From Desulfurivibrio sp. (GTDB taxonomy: Bacteria; Desulfobacterota; Desulfobulbia; Desulfobulbales; SURF-16): a stretch of 64,000 nucleotides of DNA. The position numbers and the translations under genes were made by a program. The notes under the pieces are model-generated. The model was not told where the DNA came from and ran no database searches. It was given only the letters and a program-made list of their open reading frames with translations. Of this stretch, positions 28,426 to 38,596 are shown piece by piece (within the stretch, counting starts at the first letter, position 1; each line of letters opens with the position of its first letter). The stretch is from NCBI GenBank assembly GCA_003605035.1, contig QZKJ01000008.1:1-64000 (forward strand), written 5' to 3'.

Positions 28426-28741
28426 AGTGTTAATAAGTGGAAACTTTCCATAATATCAACCCATATAGACGGACTAATTTTCCACTTGTTTATGATATTA
28501 AATGGTTAAACATGGAAAGTCGCCCCCTTATGGCTCGGCACGGCAGACAAACCACCAGTCAACTCTTCAGGCCAGCAATTTGCCCGGAATCTTGGTTCAA
28601 TCCGGCTGCCATCCCTGACAAAATGCCCAGTTGACATTCTGTCTTTGTTATGACGATAAAATGCCGCAGATTTGCCGGGTTGGCAACCATTTTATTTGCG
28701 GAAGAGAATAGCCGGATAAAACGAACGTAGCGACATCCATT

Positions 28742-30382
28742 TTACTGCCTGGCATCGACAAAACAAAAAGACCGGCCGTCAAACAATCCCCGGTCGCTCA
28801 GTTTCAGTTCCGGGATCACCAGCAGGGCCATGAAGGAGAGGGTCATGAAGGGCGCCCTGAGATTGGAACCCAGCCCGTGGGCCAGCTGGTCCAGTTCGGC
28901 GTAGCGCCGGCCCACCTGCTGACCGTCACCATCGCTCATCAGGCCGGCGATGGGCAGCGGCAGCAGGTCCACGCAGCTCGCGTCCGCCACGGCAATGCCG
29001 CCTTTGGCCTCGATCACCGCATTGACCGCCCGGCAGAGCGAATCGGCATCGGTTCCCACTGCCACCACGTTATGGGAGTCATGGGCCACGCTGGAGGCCA
29101 GCGCCCCATTTTTCAGCCCGAAGCCGCGGATCAAGGCCAGGGCCGGGGGCGCCTCCTGGTATCGGTTGACCACGCAGAGCAGCAGGATGTCCTGCTCAGG
29201 ATCGGCTACCGGGACGCCCCCAGCCCGGCGCGGCTCAAGCAGGAGCCTGCGGGTGATCAGTTCACCGTCAATGGCCTCGATGACCGGCAGCGGGCCCTGG
29301 CCTGCCGGCAGCTGCAGGTCAGCGGCAGTAATGGGCCGGGCCCGGAAGTTGTTGACCGGGGCAACCGCAATCTTTGGCAGCAGGGTGAAGCCAATCAGCG
29401 CCGCCAGGTTGCCGGCAAGCCAGACCTTCAGCACCAGGAAGTCGCGCAGATCAGCAACCAGGGCCGCGTCCATGGCATCACCGGGCCGCAGCAGCCCCAC
29501 CGGAAGCCCGTAATGCAGCACCGGGTTGACGCAGGCGCAGCGCAGCACGGCCAGGGGATGGTGGCCCAGGGCCACGGCCCTGGCCGCCAGCCGGTCGAGG
29601 TAGCCTGCGGCCAGATCGTCCGGATGCTTGTCGTCGCAGCAGAGCATCACCTGCTCGGTGTGGGTGGTGATCAGGGAATGGAGGGCCGCAAAGTTGCACG
29701 CCGCCGAACCTTCCCGCACGAGAATATGCATGCCGCAGGCAAGCTTGTCATGGGCCTCGGCCAGGGTAAAGCATTCGTGATCCGTGCTAATCCCCGCCGC
29801 TGCGTAGCGCGCCGCCTCGCTGCTGCGCAGCCCCGGGGCATGGCCGTCCACCGGCCGGCCCAGCCGGCGGGCCAGCTCGATCTTTGCCATGACCTGCGCA
29901 TCACCGGCCAGCACACCGGGAAAATTCATCATCTCCGCCAGATGGCGCACTTCGGGCTCCTGGAAAAGACTCTCCATTTCCGCCAGATCCAGCGCGGCGC
30001 CCGCCGTCTCAAAGGGGGTGGCCGGCACGCAGGAGGGCACCCCGAAAAAGGTCTTGAAGGGCGTGCGGCGGGCGCTTGCCACCATGAAACGCACCCCGTC
30101 CGCGCCCAGCACGTTGGCGATCTCGTGGGGGTCGGCCACTGCCGCCACCATGCCGTGCCGCACCGCCTGCCGGCCGAACTCGGCCGGCGGCAGCATGGCG
30201 CTCTCGATGTGCACATGGGCGTCGATGAAACCGGGAATCAGATAGGGGTAACCCGGCTCTTCATCCCCCAGTTCCTCTACCTCCGTGATCACGCCCCCGG
30301 CCCAGCTCACCCGGCCCCGGAAGATCCGCTTGTCCAGCACCTGGACCACATTGCCTTCGATGCTGCCTGCCGCCTTATCCAT
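28742..30382 (-). CDS. ade: Adenine deaminase
   Basis: YLIPGFIDAHVHIESAMLPPAEFGRQAVRHGMVAAVADPHEIANVLG, GDAQVMAKI, SVAHDSHNVVAVGTD; likely start MDKAAGSIEG at 30382. Confidence 0.92.
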   Translation of the reverse strand: MDKAAGSIEGNVVQVLDKRIFRGRVSWAGGVITEVEELGDEEPGYPYLIPGFIDAHVHIESAMLPPAEFGRQAVRHGMVAAVADPHEIANVLGADGVRFMVASARRTPFKTFFGVPSCVPATPFETAGAALDLAEMESLFQEPEVRHLAEMMNFPGVLAGDAQVMAKIELARRLGRPVDGHAPGLRSSEAARYAAAGISTDHECFTLAEAHDKLACGMHILVREGSAACNFAALHSLITTHTEQVMLCCDDKHPDDLAAGYLDRLAARAVALGHHPLAVLRCACVNPVLHYGLPVGLLRPGDAMDAALVADLRDFLVLKVWLAGNLAALIGFTLLPKIAVAPVNNFRARPITAADLQLPAGQGPLPVIEAIDGELITRRLLLEPRRAGGVPVADPEQDILLLCVVNRYQEAPPALALIRGFGLKNGALASSVAHDSHNVVAVGTDADSLCRAVNAVIEAKGGIAVADASCVDLLPLPIAGLMSDGDGQQVGRRYAELDQLAHGLGSNLRAPFMTLSFMALLVIPELKLSDRGLFDGRSFCFVDARQ

Positions 30383-30405
30383 GCTCCCCCGCCCCTCTCC
30401 GGCCC

Positions 30406-31617
30406 TCATGCAACCCTCACCCCAAGCAGTCCCTTCAGGTACAGGCTTTCGGGAATGTGCAGTTTCACCGGATGATCGGGGCTCTGGCCGAGCCATTGCA
30501 GCATCTGCACATCGCAGCCGGCATCAATGGCCCCATCGGCCACGATTTTCTGGAAGAGTTCCACATTCATCAGGCCGGAGCAGGAAAAGGTGAAGAGCAG
30601 GCCGCCCGGCCGCAGCAGTTTGCAGGCCAGCCGGTTGATATCCTTGTAGCCCCGGCTGGCGCGCAGCAGCTGGCTTTTTGCCTCGGCGAACTTGGGCGGA
30701 TCGAGGATGATCAGATCAAAGGAGCGTCCTTCGGCATCATAGTGCCGCAGCAGCTGAAAGACATCGGCCTTGAGGTTGGTGCAGCGCTCTTCGGCAATCC
30801 CGTTGAGCTGCACGTTTTTGTCGATCAAGGTCAGCAGACCGGCCACATCCTCCACATTGGTGACATGGCTGGCCCCGCCCCGCAGGGCAGCCAGGCCGAA
30901 GCCGCCGGTGTAGGCAAAACAGTTGAGCACCTCCCTGCCCGTGCTGAAAGAGCGGACCAGCTGGCGGTTGACCCGTTGGTCCAGATAAAAGCCGGTCTTG
31001 TGGCCCTGCTTGACATCAACGAAAAATTTCAGGCCATGCTCCTCGATGGCGATCAGCTCCGGCGGCTCCTCGCCCCACAACGGGCCGCGCCGCGGCTGCA
31101 GGCCTTCCTTTTTACGGACCTCGGCATCGGAGCGCTCATAAATGCCGCGCACCCCGGGGAGGGTCTGCAGCTGTTTGATAATCGTCTCCTGCCAATGCAC
31201 CACTCCCACGCTTAAAAACTGGCAGACCAGAAAATCGCCGTAGCGATCGACAATCAACCCGGGCAGCCCGTCAGCCTCGGCGGACACCAGCCGGAAGGCG
31301 GTGCTCTGCTCAGGAATCCGCAGTTCCTCCCGCCGGGCCAGGGCGGCCTGCAGGCGGCGCTTAAAAAAAGAGCGGTCGATCTCCTCCTCCTGATCAAAGC
31401 TCCAGAGGCGCACCCGGATCTGCGAGACAGGGGACCAGGCGCCCCGGCCCAGGAACCGGCCGTCAGAGGAGGCGACCTCCACGGTTTCGCCGGGCTCGGG
31501 ATCTCCTCCCAGGTCTTTGACCGCGCCGGAAAACACCCAGGGGTGCCGGCGCAGCAGCGAACGCTCACGCCCTTTCTGCAGGATGACTCTGTTCAATTCC
31601 CGATCCTTTGCCGTCAT
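30406..31617 (-). CDS. rlmI: Class I SAM-dependent rRNA methyltransferase, RlmI-like
   Basis: RHPWVFSGAVKDL (PUA), LNCFAYTGGFGLAALRGGASHVTNVE, FDLIILDPPKFA, FTFSCSG. Confidence 0.85.
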   Translation of the reverse strand: MTAKDRELNRVILQKGRERSLLRRHPWVFSGAVKDLGGDPEPGETVEVASSDGRFLGRGAWSPVSQIRVRLWSFDQEEEIDRSFFKRRLQAALARREELRIPEQSTAFRLVSAEADGLPGLIVDRYGDFLVCQFLSVGVVHWQETIIKQLQTLPGVRGIYERSDAEVRKKEGLQPRRGPLWGEEPPELIAIEEHGLKFFVDVKQGHKTGFYLDQRVNRQLVRSFSTGREVLNCFAYTGGFGLAALRGGASHVTNVEDVAGLLTLIDKNVQLNGIAEERCTNLKADVFQLLRHYDAEGRSFDLIILDPPKFAEAKSQLLRASRGYKDINRLACKLLRPGGLLFTFSCSGLMNVELFQKIVADGAIDAGCDVQMLQWLGQSPDHPVKLHIPESLYLKGLLGVRVA

Positions 31618-32039
31618 TGCTTGACCGTTACCGGCCGGCCCGCCACCCCGGCATAGAAAACCAGGATTTCCGCCGTTTCCCGGCCCTCGTTTTTGCCGTA
31701 ATGCCAGGTGTTCACCACCTCGACAAGCGCCTCGCCGGCTTTGAGCCGGAGGGTCCGCTGGTCCTTGCTGATCACCGTCAGCTCACCTTTGAGCAATACC
31801 CCGGCATTGATCACCGGGTGCTCGTGCAGCGGCAGCTGCGCGCCCGGCGGGATGCTGATTTTCAGGATGGTGATCTCCGGGGTACCGGCCGGGTAAGCCG
31901 GCAGCGGGGCGCCGTCCCAGCTTACCCCTGACTTGACCAGCTCCTCCACCCGCAGCCCTTCGCCCGCCGCCTGGTCCGCGGCCCGCACCGGGCCGGCGGC
32001 GAGCAGCAGCAGGCAGATGACAAGGATCAGTTTTCGCAT
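31614..32039 (-). CDS. Cupin domain protein with signal peptide
   Basis: N-term MRKLILVICLLLLAAGPVRA; ISIPPGAQLPLHEHPVINAGVLLKGELTV cupin motif. Confidence 0.82.
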   Translation of the reverse strand: MRKLILVICLLLLAAGPVRAADQAAGEGLRVEELVKSGVSWDGAPLPAYPAGTPEITILKISIPPGAQLPLHEHPVINAGVLLKGELTVISKDQRTLRLKAGEALVEVVNTWHYGKNEGRETAEILVFYAGVAGRPVTVKQ

Positions 32040-32087
32040 GTCCGCCCTCTTCCTTTTTTTGCCCCTGCTCTACAGCAGGTCCGGCAC

Positions 32088-33599
32088 TCATTGCGGCGAC
32101 AATCCGTAGATCTCGCCGTATTTGCGCCGCAGATAACGCAGATAGGGGGCCGGGTCGATTTTTGAGCCGGTCACCCGCAGCACCAGTTCCTGGGGGGTGA
32201 ACTTGCGGCCATGGCAGTGGATCTTTTCCCGCAGCCAGGCGAGCAGGGCCGCGAAACTGCCCCGGCGCAACTGCTCGTCGAGATCCGGGATATCGCCGTG
32301 GATCTTCTCCCACAGCTGGGCCGAGATGAGGTTGCCCAGGGTATAGGTGGCAAAGTAGCCCAGCGAGCCGCCGGACCAGTGCACATCCTGCAGCACTCCC
32401 TGGCTGTCGTCGGGCGGAGTGACGCCGAGATATTCCTCCATCCTGGCGTTCCAGATGGCGGGCAGCTCATGCACGGCGATGGTGCCTTCGATCATGCCGA
32501 TTTCCAGTTCCAGGCGCAGCATGACATGGAGATTGTAGGTGGCCTCATCGGCATTGACCCTGATCAGCGACGGCTCCACCCGGTTGATGGCCCGGTAGAA
32601 GGTGCGGAGATCCACCTGCCCCAGGGCCGCGGGGAAGCGCCGGCGGTATTCGGGATAGAAATGCTCCCAGAACGGCAGGGAACGGCCCACCAGGTTTTCC
32701 CACAGCCGGGACTGGGACTCGTGCACGGCAAGCGACGCCCCGCCGGCCAGGGGGCTACGTTCAAAGGACTGGCTGCAGCCCAGTTCATAGAGGGCGTGGC
32801 CGGCCTCGTGCATGGTGCCAAACAGCGAGGCCACCGGGTGGTTTGCCTCAAAACGGGTGGTGATGCGCACATCATTGATGCTGAAATTGGTGGTGAAAGG
32901 ATGGGCCGAGCGGTCCTGGCGGCCGCGGTCCCAGTCATAGCCGAAGGCGGTAATCACCTTGACTCCGAAGTCCCACTGCTGCTGCTGGTCAAACGGTCCC
33001 TGGAGAAAGGAGTCATCCACCTGGGGTCGGGCGGTGATCTCCTTAAGCAGCTCCACCTGCCGGGGCCGCAGGCCGGCAAAGATGGCCTGGACCTCGGCGG
33101 TCGTCATGCCGCGCTCATACTGATCAAGCAGAAGGTCATAGGGATGCTCCGCCGGCGGGAAGAAGGTGATATAACGCCGGTTCAGCTCCACCACCTTTTC
33201 CAGATGGGGACGGAAGAGGGCGAAATCCGCGGCAGCCCTGGCCTTGACCCAGGCCTCAAAGGCCCTGGAGGTGGTCAGGGCGAACTCGGCGACAAAGTCG
33301 GCCGGCACCCGGATTTTACGCTCATAGTCATGGCGGGTGACCGCGAGCAGCCGGGCCACATCCCCATCCGGCTCCGCTCCGGCAAATTCCGCTTCCACAT
33401 CGTTCAGCAGCGCGCCGATCTCCGGGTCGGTGAACTGCTGGTGGGCGATGCGGCTCAAGGTGGCGAGCTGATTGCCCCGGGCTTCGGCCCCAGCCTTGGG
33501 CATGTAGGTCTGCTGGTCCCAGCCCAGCAGGGCCATGGCATTATTGACGTCGGCGATTTCAGCCAGCAGGGTGGTCAGTTTTTGCAGTTTGTCGCTCAT
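32088..33599 (-). CDS. M32 family carboxypeptidase (carboxypeptidase Taq type)
   Basis: FGTMHEAGHALYELG (HExxH), LGWDQQTYMPKAGAEARGNQLATLSRIAH, AVHESQSRLWENLVGRS. Confidence 0.93.
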   Translation of the reverse strand: MSDKLQKLTTLLAEIADVNNAMALLGWDQQTYMPKAGAEARGNQLATLSRIAHQQFTDPEIGALLNDVEAEFAGAEPDGDVARLLAVTRHDYERKIRVPADFVAEFALTTSRAFEAWVKARAAADFALFRPHLEKVVELNRRYITFFPPAEHPYDLLLDQYERGMTTAEVQAIFAGLRPRQVELLKEITARPQVDDSFLQGPFDQQQQWDFGVKVITAFGYDWDRGRQDRSAHPFTTNFSINDVRITTRFEANHPVASLFGTMHEAGHALYELGCSQSFERSPLAGGASLAVHESQSRLWENLVGRSLPFWEHFYPEYRRRFPAALGQVDLRTFYRAINRVEPSLIRVNADEATYNLHVMLRLELEIGMIEGTIAVHELPAIWNARMEEYLGVTPPDDSQGVLQDVHWSGGSLGYFATYTLGNLISAQLWEKIHGDIPDLDEQLRRGSFAALLAWLREKIHCHGRKFTPQELVLRVTGSKIDPAPYLRYLRRKYGEIYGLSPQ

Positions 33600-33781
33600 C
33601 GTTTCTCCTTTCGCTTACGGCATGGCAGGCTTGCCAGTGCCATAATAGGCCGAAAATCGGATGGTTACAAAGAAATAAATCATTTTTTTTTAAGGAGAAC
33701 CCCGGCCAGCCGCCCCGCCCCGGGGTCGCGGTGAGCCTGCCCAGGCCCTTTTCCCCGACCATTCTGCCGCCGGATGAATCG

Positions 33782-34279
33782 TCAGCGCACCGCCTGGATG
33801 CCGGACTGCTTGCCTGGCGTTCTGGCCTGCCCCGGCCTACGCGAGAAGAGCTTGACCAGCAGGGCGGTGCCCAGGCCCCAGGCCCCGTTGATCAGAAAGG
33901 CGGTGATGAGCAGCGGCGGGTGCCAGCCGCCGCCCAGGGGTTTGCCTTTAAGGGGCAGGACCACCAGCAGGGCGACCAGCGAGGGGAAGATGGCGCCGAA
34001 GAGAAAGGAGACCGGCCAGTAGCCGAAACCGGTCGGAAAACGTCGGTCGATCAGGACAAAAAAGATGCCCCAGAGGCCGCCGAAAAAGGCCAGGGATAAA
34101 ACGGCTGGCACGCCGAAGGGCTTGGTGGCTGCCATGGCAAAGGGGGCGAAGGGCGCCAGCTTGATGGCCCACAGCAGCGAGAGCGTCAGCTGGTGAAAAA
34201 CCAGGGTGGCCAGGAACCCGGCCAGAAAGCCGATCAGCAGCCTGGCCGCCAGGCTTGGGAATGATGGGGTGTCTGTCAT
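33782..34279 (-). CDS. Hypothetical membrane protein, 165 aa
   Basis: MTDTPSFPSLAARLLIGFLAGFLATLVFHQLTLSLLWAIK...; start at 34279, not at the ORF-track start 34825. Confidence 0.65.
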   Translation of the reverse strand: MTDTPSFPSLAARLLIGFLAGFLATLVFHQLTLSLLWAIKLAPFAPFAMAATKPFGVPAVLSLAFFGGLWGIFFVLIDRRFPTGFGYWPVSFLFGAIFPSLVALLVVLPLKGKPLGGGWHPPLLITAFLINGAWGLGTALLVKLFSRRPGQARTPGKQSGIQAVR

Positions 34280-34364
34280 GATGCTTCTCCTTTGTTGGTT
34301 GGGCCGGCAGCTGACCGGCCTGATGAAAACTGAAAAATCTTTGTGATGGTAATACCGCCTGCGC

Positions 34365-35159
34365 TCAGGACTGCTTGTCCTGCGGACGCCTGACTTTATG
34401 GTGATGAACGCCGCCGCCATCCGCCACCAGGAGATCGGTGACCAGGCCGAGAAAAAGGCCGTGGCCGGCCAGACCGGCCCGCTGCTGCAGAGCCTCTGCC
34501 AGTCTTTCCGGCTCCGCCAGCGGGCCGAAGCGGCAATCGGCCAGCACATTGCCCTGGTCGGTGCGAAACAGCCCGCCGCCTGCGGTGCGGCGCAGCAGCA
34601 CCTCGGCCCCCAGCCCTTCGAGATAGCGGAGCTGGGAGGCCAGACCGAATGGCACAATCTCCACCGGCAGGCGGCAGCGCGCCCCCAGCTGCCGCACCAG
34701 CTTGGCGCCGTCCACCACGATGATCTCCCGGCTGCTGGCCTGGGCCACGATCTTCTCGCGCAGCAGGGCGCCGCCAGCCCCCTTGATGAGGTTTCCATGG
34801 GGGTCCACCTCGTCTGCCCCGTCAATGGTCAGATCAATGGCCGGGATATCGTTAAAATCGGTGAGGGCAATGCCTGCCTGGCGGGCGTCCTGCGCCACCT
34901 GGCTTGAGCAGGGCACGGCCCTGATGTCCCGCAGCACGCCCTGTTGCAATCTTTCCGCAATCAGCCGCAGGGCCCAGATGGCGGTGCTGCCGTGGCCCAG
35001 GCCGATGACCATGCCCGACTCGACCAGCCGGGCCGCCGCTTCGCCGGCCTCTTTTTTCTGCAGGGTTTGGGGTTCGTTGTTCACCGTCTCAGCCTCGCCT
35101 TGCCATTCCAGGCCAATGCATTCACCGGCCGGCAACAGCCCGGCCAGCAGAAAGCTCAC
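34365..35159 (-). CDS. rpiA: Ribose-5-phosphate isomerase A
   Basis: GMVIGLGHGSTAIWALRLIAERL, DLTIDGADEVDPHGNLIKGAGGALLREKIVAQAS; a GTG within (VNNEPQTLQKKE) may be the true start. Confidence 0.93.
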   Translation of the reverse strand: MSFLLAGLLPAGECIGLEWQGEAETVNNEPQTLQKKEAGEAAARLVESGMVIGLGHGSTAIWALRLIAERLQQGVLRDIRAVPCSSQVAQDARQAGIALTDFNDIPAIDLTIDGADEVDPHGNLIKGAGGALLREKIVAQASSREIIVVDGAKLVRQLGARCRLPVEIVPFGLASQLRYLEGLGAEVLLRRTAGGGLFRTDQGNVLADCRFGPLAEPERLAEALQQRAGLAGHGLFLGLVTDLLVADGGGVHHHKVRRPQDKQS

Positions 35160-35192
35160 CAGATAAGAATGGCAGGCCCGACGCGACCTCCC

Positions 35193-35858
35193 TTACTCCT
35201 CGAAAACCAGGCTCTCGGCCTTGATGCCCATCTCCTGCAACGCCGTCGTGACCTCTGTCAGGAAAATTTCCGGCCCGCAGACATAAAAATAGCCGCTGCG
35301 GTCGACGAGCCATTCCTCCAGAAAATCCCGATCAATACGGCGGTCGTCGTAGCCCGGCCCGCTTACCCTGGTACAGGTGAACAGCGCATTGACCCCAAAA
35401 TAGTGGCGCAGCTCCTTTTCATAGATGACGTCGTCCGGGGTCTTGTTGGAAAAAAGCAGGCGGCTGCGGGACTGCCCGCCTTTTCTGGCCTGCTGCCGGA
35501 AAATGGCGAGAAAGGGGGTGATGCCCGCCCCGGCGGCGAGAAAGGTGCCAGGCCCTTTGTAGCTGATGGTGCCGAAGGGCTCGGAAATCAGCAGCCGGGC
35601 GCCCGGGGCCAGGGTATGGAGCCGGTCGGTCACCCCGGCATGGTCTGGGTAGCGCTTGATGGTAAATTCCAGGACCCGGTCGTCGGTGAGGCAGGTGGGG
35701 GTAAAGGGCCGGCCCTCCTCCCGCCAGCGCGGCTCATCAATGACCAGCTCAACCCCCTGGCCGGGGGTGAAGGAAAATCCCTCCGGCCGCTCCAGGACAA
35801 AGCGCTTGACATCATGGGTGACAAACTGACTCATCAAAAGAGTTGTTTGAAATTGCAT
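35193..35858 (-). CDS. FAD-binding oxidoreductase (ferredoxin/flavodoxin-NADP reductase-like)
   Basis: MQFQTTLLMSQFVTHDVKRFVLERPEGFSFTPGQGVELVI, GTFLAAGAGITPFLAI, YFYVCGPEIF; start at 35858. Confidence 0.85.
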   Translation of the reverse strand: MQFQTTLLMSQFVTHDVKRFVLERPEGFSFTPGQGVELVIDEPRWREEGRPFTPTCLTDDRVLEFTIKRYPDHAGVTDRLHTLAPGARLLISEPFGTISYKGPGTFLAAGAGITPFLAIFRQQARKGGQSRSRLLFSNKTPDDVIYEKELRHYFGVNALFTCTRVSGPGYDDRRIDRDFLEEWLVDRSGYFYVCGPEIFLTEVTTALQEMGIKAESLVFEE

Positions 35859-35886
35859 ATGGTTTGCTCCTCGTTTTTGATTAATC

Positions 35887-37734
35887 TCAATTTTTGCCGA
35901 CCAGTTCCCTGACCTTGTCCGCGATGACTTTGGCGGATATTTCCTCAAAATCAAGCAGCTCCCGCGGTTTGCCGCTTTTCGGTTTCCGGCGGACCGCCAG
36001 GCTCGCCACCCTTGCCCCGTCATCCCACAGGGCGCTGCGCACCGCCTCCCCCAGCCCTCCTTCAGGCACATGGTCCTCCACGGTGATGAGCAGCCCCGAG
36101 GCCGCCGCGGCCTGGCGCAGGGTCTTGTCATCCAGCGGCTTGATGCAGTACAGATCAATGACCCCCACGGCAATGCCCTCCTGCTGCAGGGCCTCACAGG
36201 CGGCCAGGGCCTCGTGCACGGTGATGCCGGCCGCCACCAGCACGGCCAGGTCGGCCTCGCTGGCGCGCAGCACCTTGCTGCCGCCCAGGGGGAACTCCTC
36301 TTTTGGCTCATACAGCACCGGCGTATCCATGCGGGTGGTCCGCAGGTAGACGATGCCGCGGTGGCTGGCCGCCTCGGCCACCAGCTTTTCGGTGCTCACC
36401 GCGTCACAGGGGTAGAGCACCACGCCGTTGATAATGGTGCGGAAAAAGGCGATGTCCTCCAGCCCCATCTGGCTCGGGCCGTCCATGCCGATGGAGACCC
36501 CGGCATGGGAGCCGACGAACTTGATATTGGCGTCGGAGTACTGGCTCATGCGGATCTGATCATAGGCCCGGCTCATGAAGGCGGCAAAGGTCGAGACAAA
36601 GGGGATCTTGCCGCGGCCGGCAAAACCCAGGGCCGCACCCGCCATATTCTGCTCGGCGATATACATCTCGAAAAAGCGTTCGGCATGGATTTCCTTGAAG
36701 TACTGGGCCATGGTGGAATTGCTCACCTCGCCGTCCAGACTGATCATCTCGGGAAAGGCCGGGAAGAGCCGGTTCAGGGCCCTGCCGTAAGCCTCGCGGG
36801 TGGAGACCAGCTCTCCCGCTGCATAGACCGGCGGCGCCGCCTCGGCTGTAACCCGCCGATCCGGCTGCAGATCATGGGGCAGGGGGATAAAACCCCGCAC
36901 CCCTTCATCCACTTCCCCCAGTTCGGCCAGGCCCAGGGCAAGCTCCTCCTTGTTCAGGGTCTTGCCGTGCCAGCCGTTCTGGTCCTCGATAAAGGAAACG
37001 CCCTTGCCCTTGATGGTCCTGGCAATGATCATCACCGGCCGGTCGACATACTGGTCCGCCTGGCGGTAAGCGTTCAGGATCTCTTCCAGGTTATGGCCGT
37101 CAATCAGCAGGGTGTGCCAGTCAAAGGCCTCGGCCCGCCGCCGGTAGGCGTCAAGATTATGGCCGTACATGGTTTCCCCCCGCTGGCCCAGGCGGTTGAC
37201 ATCAAGCACCGCCACCAGGTTGTCCAGCCGGTAATGGGCGGCAATCTCCATCGCCTCCCACACCGAGCCCTCCGCCATCTCGCTGTCGCCGAGCAGCACA
37301 TAGGTCCGGTAGGTCAGCTTGTCCAGCCTGGAATTGAGCGCCAGGCCGACGCCGATGGACAGCCCCTGGCCCAGGGAGCCGGTGGCTGCTTCGGCGTAGC
37401 GGAAAGCGGCGGTGGGATGCCCTTCCAGGGCGCTGCCGAAGCGGCGGTAAGTCTGCAGCTCCTCCTGGGACACCTTGGCGGCCGCGGCCCACAGGGCGTA
37501 AAAGAGCGGCGAGGCATGCCCCTTGGAGAACAACAGCCGGTCATTATTGAGGTGATCCGGGTGATCGGCATCAAAACGGAAGGTGCCGCCAAAGAGCAGC
37601 CCCACCATCAACTCCACCGCGGACAGCGACGAGGTGGGATGCCCGGAGCCCACCCTGGTGGTCATGGTCAGAATGTTATAGCGGATCAGCCGGGCGATTT
37701 TTTCCAGCTCAACCTTGGTCTGTAGATTTTTCAT
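35887..37734 (-). CDS. tkt: Transketolase (single-chain, 615 aa)
   Basis: GSGHPTSSLSAVELMVGLLF, LFSKGHASPLFYA, LGDSEMAEGSVWEAMEIAAHYRLDNLVAVLDVNRLGQ, C-terminal pyrimidine-binding half. Confidence 0.92.
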   Translation of the reverse strand: MKNLQTKVELEKIARLIRYNILTMTTRVGSGHPTSSLSAVELMVGLLFGGTFRFDADHPDHLNNDRLLFSKGHASPLFYALWAAAAKVSQEELQTYRRFGSALEGHPTAAFRYAEAATGSLGQGLSIGVGLALNSRLDKLTYRTYVLLGDSEMAEGSVWEAMEIAAHYRLDNLVAVLDVNRLGQRGETMYGHNLDAYRRRAEAFDWHTLLIDGHNLEEILNAYRQADQYVDRPVMIIARTIKGKGVSFIEDQNGWHGKTLNKEELALGLAELGEVDEGVRGFIPLPHDLQPDRRVTAEAAPPVYAAGELVSTREAYGRALNRLFPAFPEMISLDGEVSNSTMAQYFKEIHAERFFEMYIAEQNMAGAALGFAGRGKIPFVSTFAAFMSRAYDQIRMSQYSDANIKFVGSHAGVSIGMDGPSQMGLEDIAFFRTIINGVVLYPCDAVSTEKLVAEAASHRGIVYLRTTRMDTPVLYEPKEEFPLGGSKVLRASEADLAVLVAAGITVHEALAACEALQQEGIAVGVIDLYCIKPLDDKTLRQAAAASGLLITVEDHVPEGGLGEAVRSALWDDGARVASLAVRRKPKSGKPRELLDFEEISAKVIADKVRELVGKN

Positions 37735-38021
37735 TATTTTCCTCCGCTGCGCCTTGTTTCATGCCGCGCGATCTTAACCTGGACGTGGAAAAACCGCCGT
37801 CTTCCGCTCGCTGTGGCAGCAGCCTGGACCGGCATCCAGTCAGACAGGACAGAATCCGAAACCACAAGACAGAAATGGCTGCCTGCCCCCCTCCTTCAGC
37901 CTCAGTAATACCCTGACTCCCTGCTGAGACAAAAAACATGCCACAAATCTTCTCTTTTTCCGGCAGGGGGAAAAGGCCATAACACCGGACTGCATAACGG
38001 TTTCTTGTCGATAGTGTCCGG

Positions 38022-38381
38022 TCAGCCGTGGCCCAGCTCCAGCAGGTAGCTGCGAAGCGCTGCCGCGTTGTTGTGCTCCAGGTCCCTGGCGGCAAACACC
38101 AGGGTCAGCCTGCCTTTGGCTGCCAGGGCGGCAAGTTTGCGTACCAGTTCGCCCCGGCTGTCCAGCTCGCGACGGTATTGCTCCACAAAACCCTCCCACC
38201 TGGCGGGATCATGGTTGAACCACTTGCGTAATTCGCTGCTCGGGCCGATATCCGGCAGCCACTCGTCAAGTCCGGCCTCCTCTTTGCGGAGCCCGCGGGG
38301 CCAGAGCCGGTCCACCAGCACCCTGGCGCCGTCACTCTTTGCCGGCCGTTCATAGGCCCGTTTCAACCTGATATCCATCAT
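38022..38381 (-). CDS. DUF488 family protein
   Basis: IRLKRAYERPAKSDGARVLVDRLWPRGLRKEEAGLDEWLPDIGPSSELRKWFNHDPARWEGF matches DUF488. Confidence 0.88.
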   Translation of the reverse strand: MMDIRLKRAYERPAKSDGARVLVDRLWPRGLRKEEAGLDEWLPDIGPSSELRKWFNHDPARWEGFVEQYRRELDSRGELVRKLAALAAKGRLTLVFAARDLEHNNAAALRSYLLELGHG

Positions 38382-38596
38382 CGCTTTCTCTCCAACCCGC
38401 CGGGCGGCTGACCGCATTTACCTGCCTTGCCGGCCCGGGAGGCGCCGGAACGTCAGGCTACCTGACAGCTTATGCAAGCAGGCTGCCAAGCGCTCGCCGA
38501 GTACCCGGCTGGCATGCAAATTGATAATGCTGACATGGTTGAGGGCTTTGCGGCAGGATGATCCCGCGAAAATCAGACAAGAAAGAGGAGCAGGCC

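Noticed and set aside
27950-28430. Integron attC sites
   Set aside because: The hairpins and a TA neighbour suggested cassettes, but I could not find matching RYYYAAC / GTTRRRY core pairs or an integrase.
28585-28620. tRNA-like ggttcaatccggct
   Set aside because: T-loop resemblance only; no acceptor, D or anticodon stems nearby.
28877-30475. 532-aa plus-strand ORF
   Set aside because: Antisense shadow of adenine deaminase; low-complexity His/Gln/Gly-rich translation without domain motifs.
32211-33734. 507-aa plus-strand ORF
   Set aside because: Antisense to the M32 carboxypeptidase.
34280-34825. N-terminal extension of the 33782-34825 ORF
   Set aside because: Overlaps rpiA in another frame with Arg/Ser/Cys-rich junk; the real membrane protein starts at 34279.
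35859-36311. N-terminal extension of the 35193-36311 ORF
   Set aside because: Reads out of frame through transketolase; the real start is MQFQTT at 35858.
36070-37725. 551-aa plus-strand ORF
   Set aside because: Antisense to transketolase, which has clear motifs; the ORF is a GC-driven shadow.
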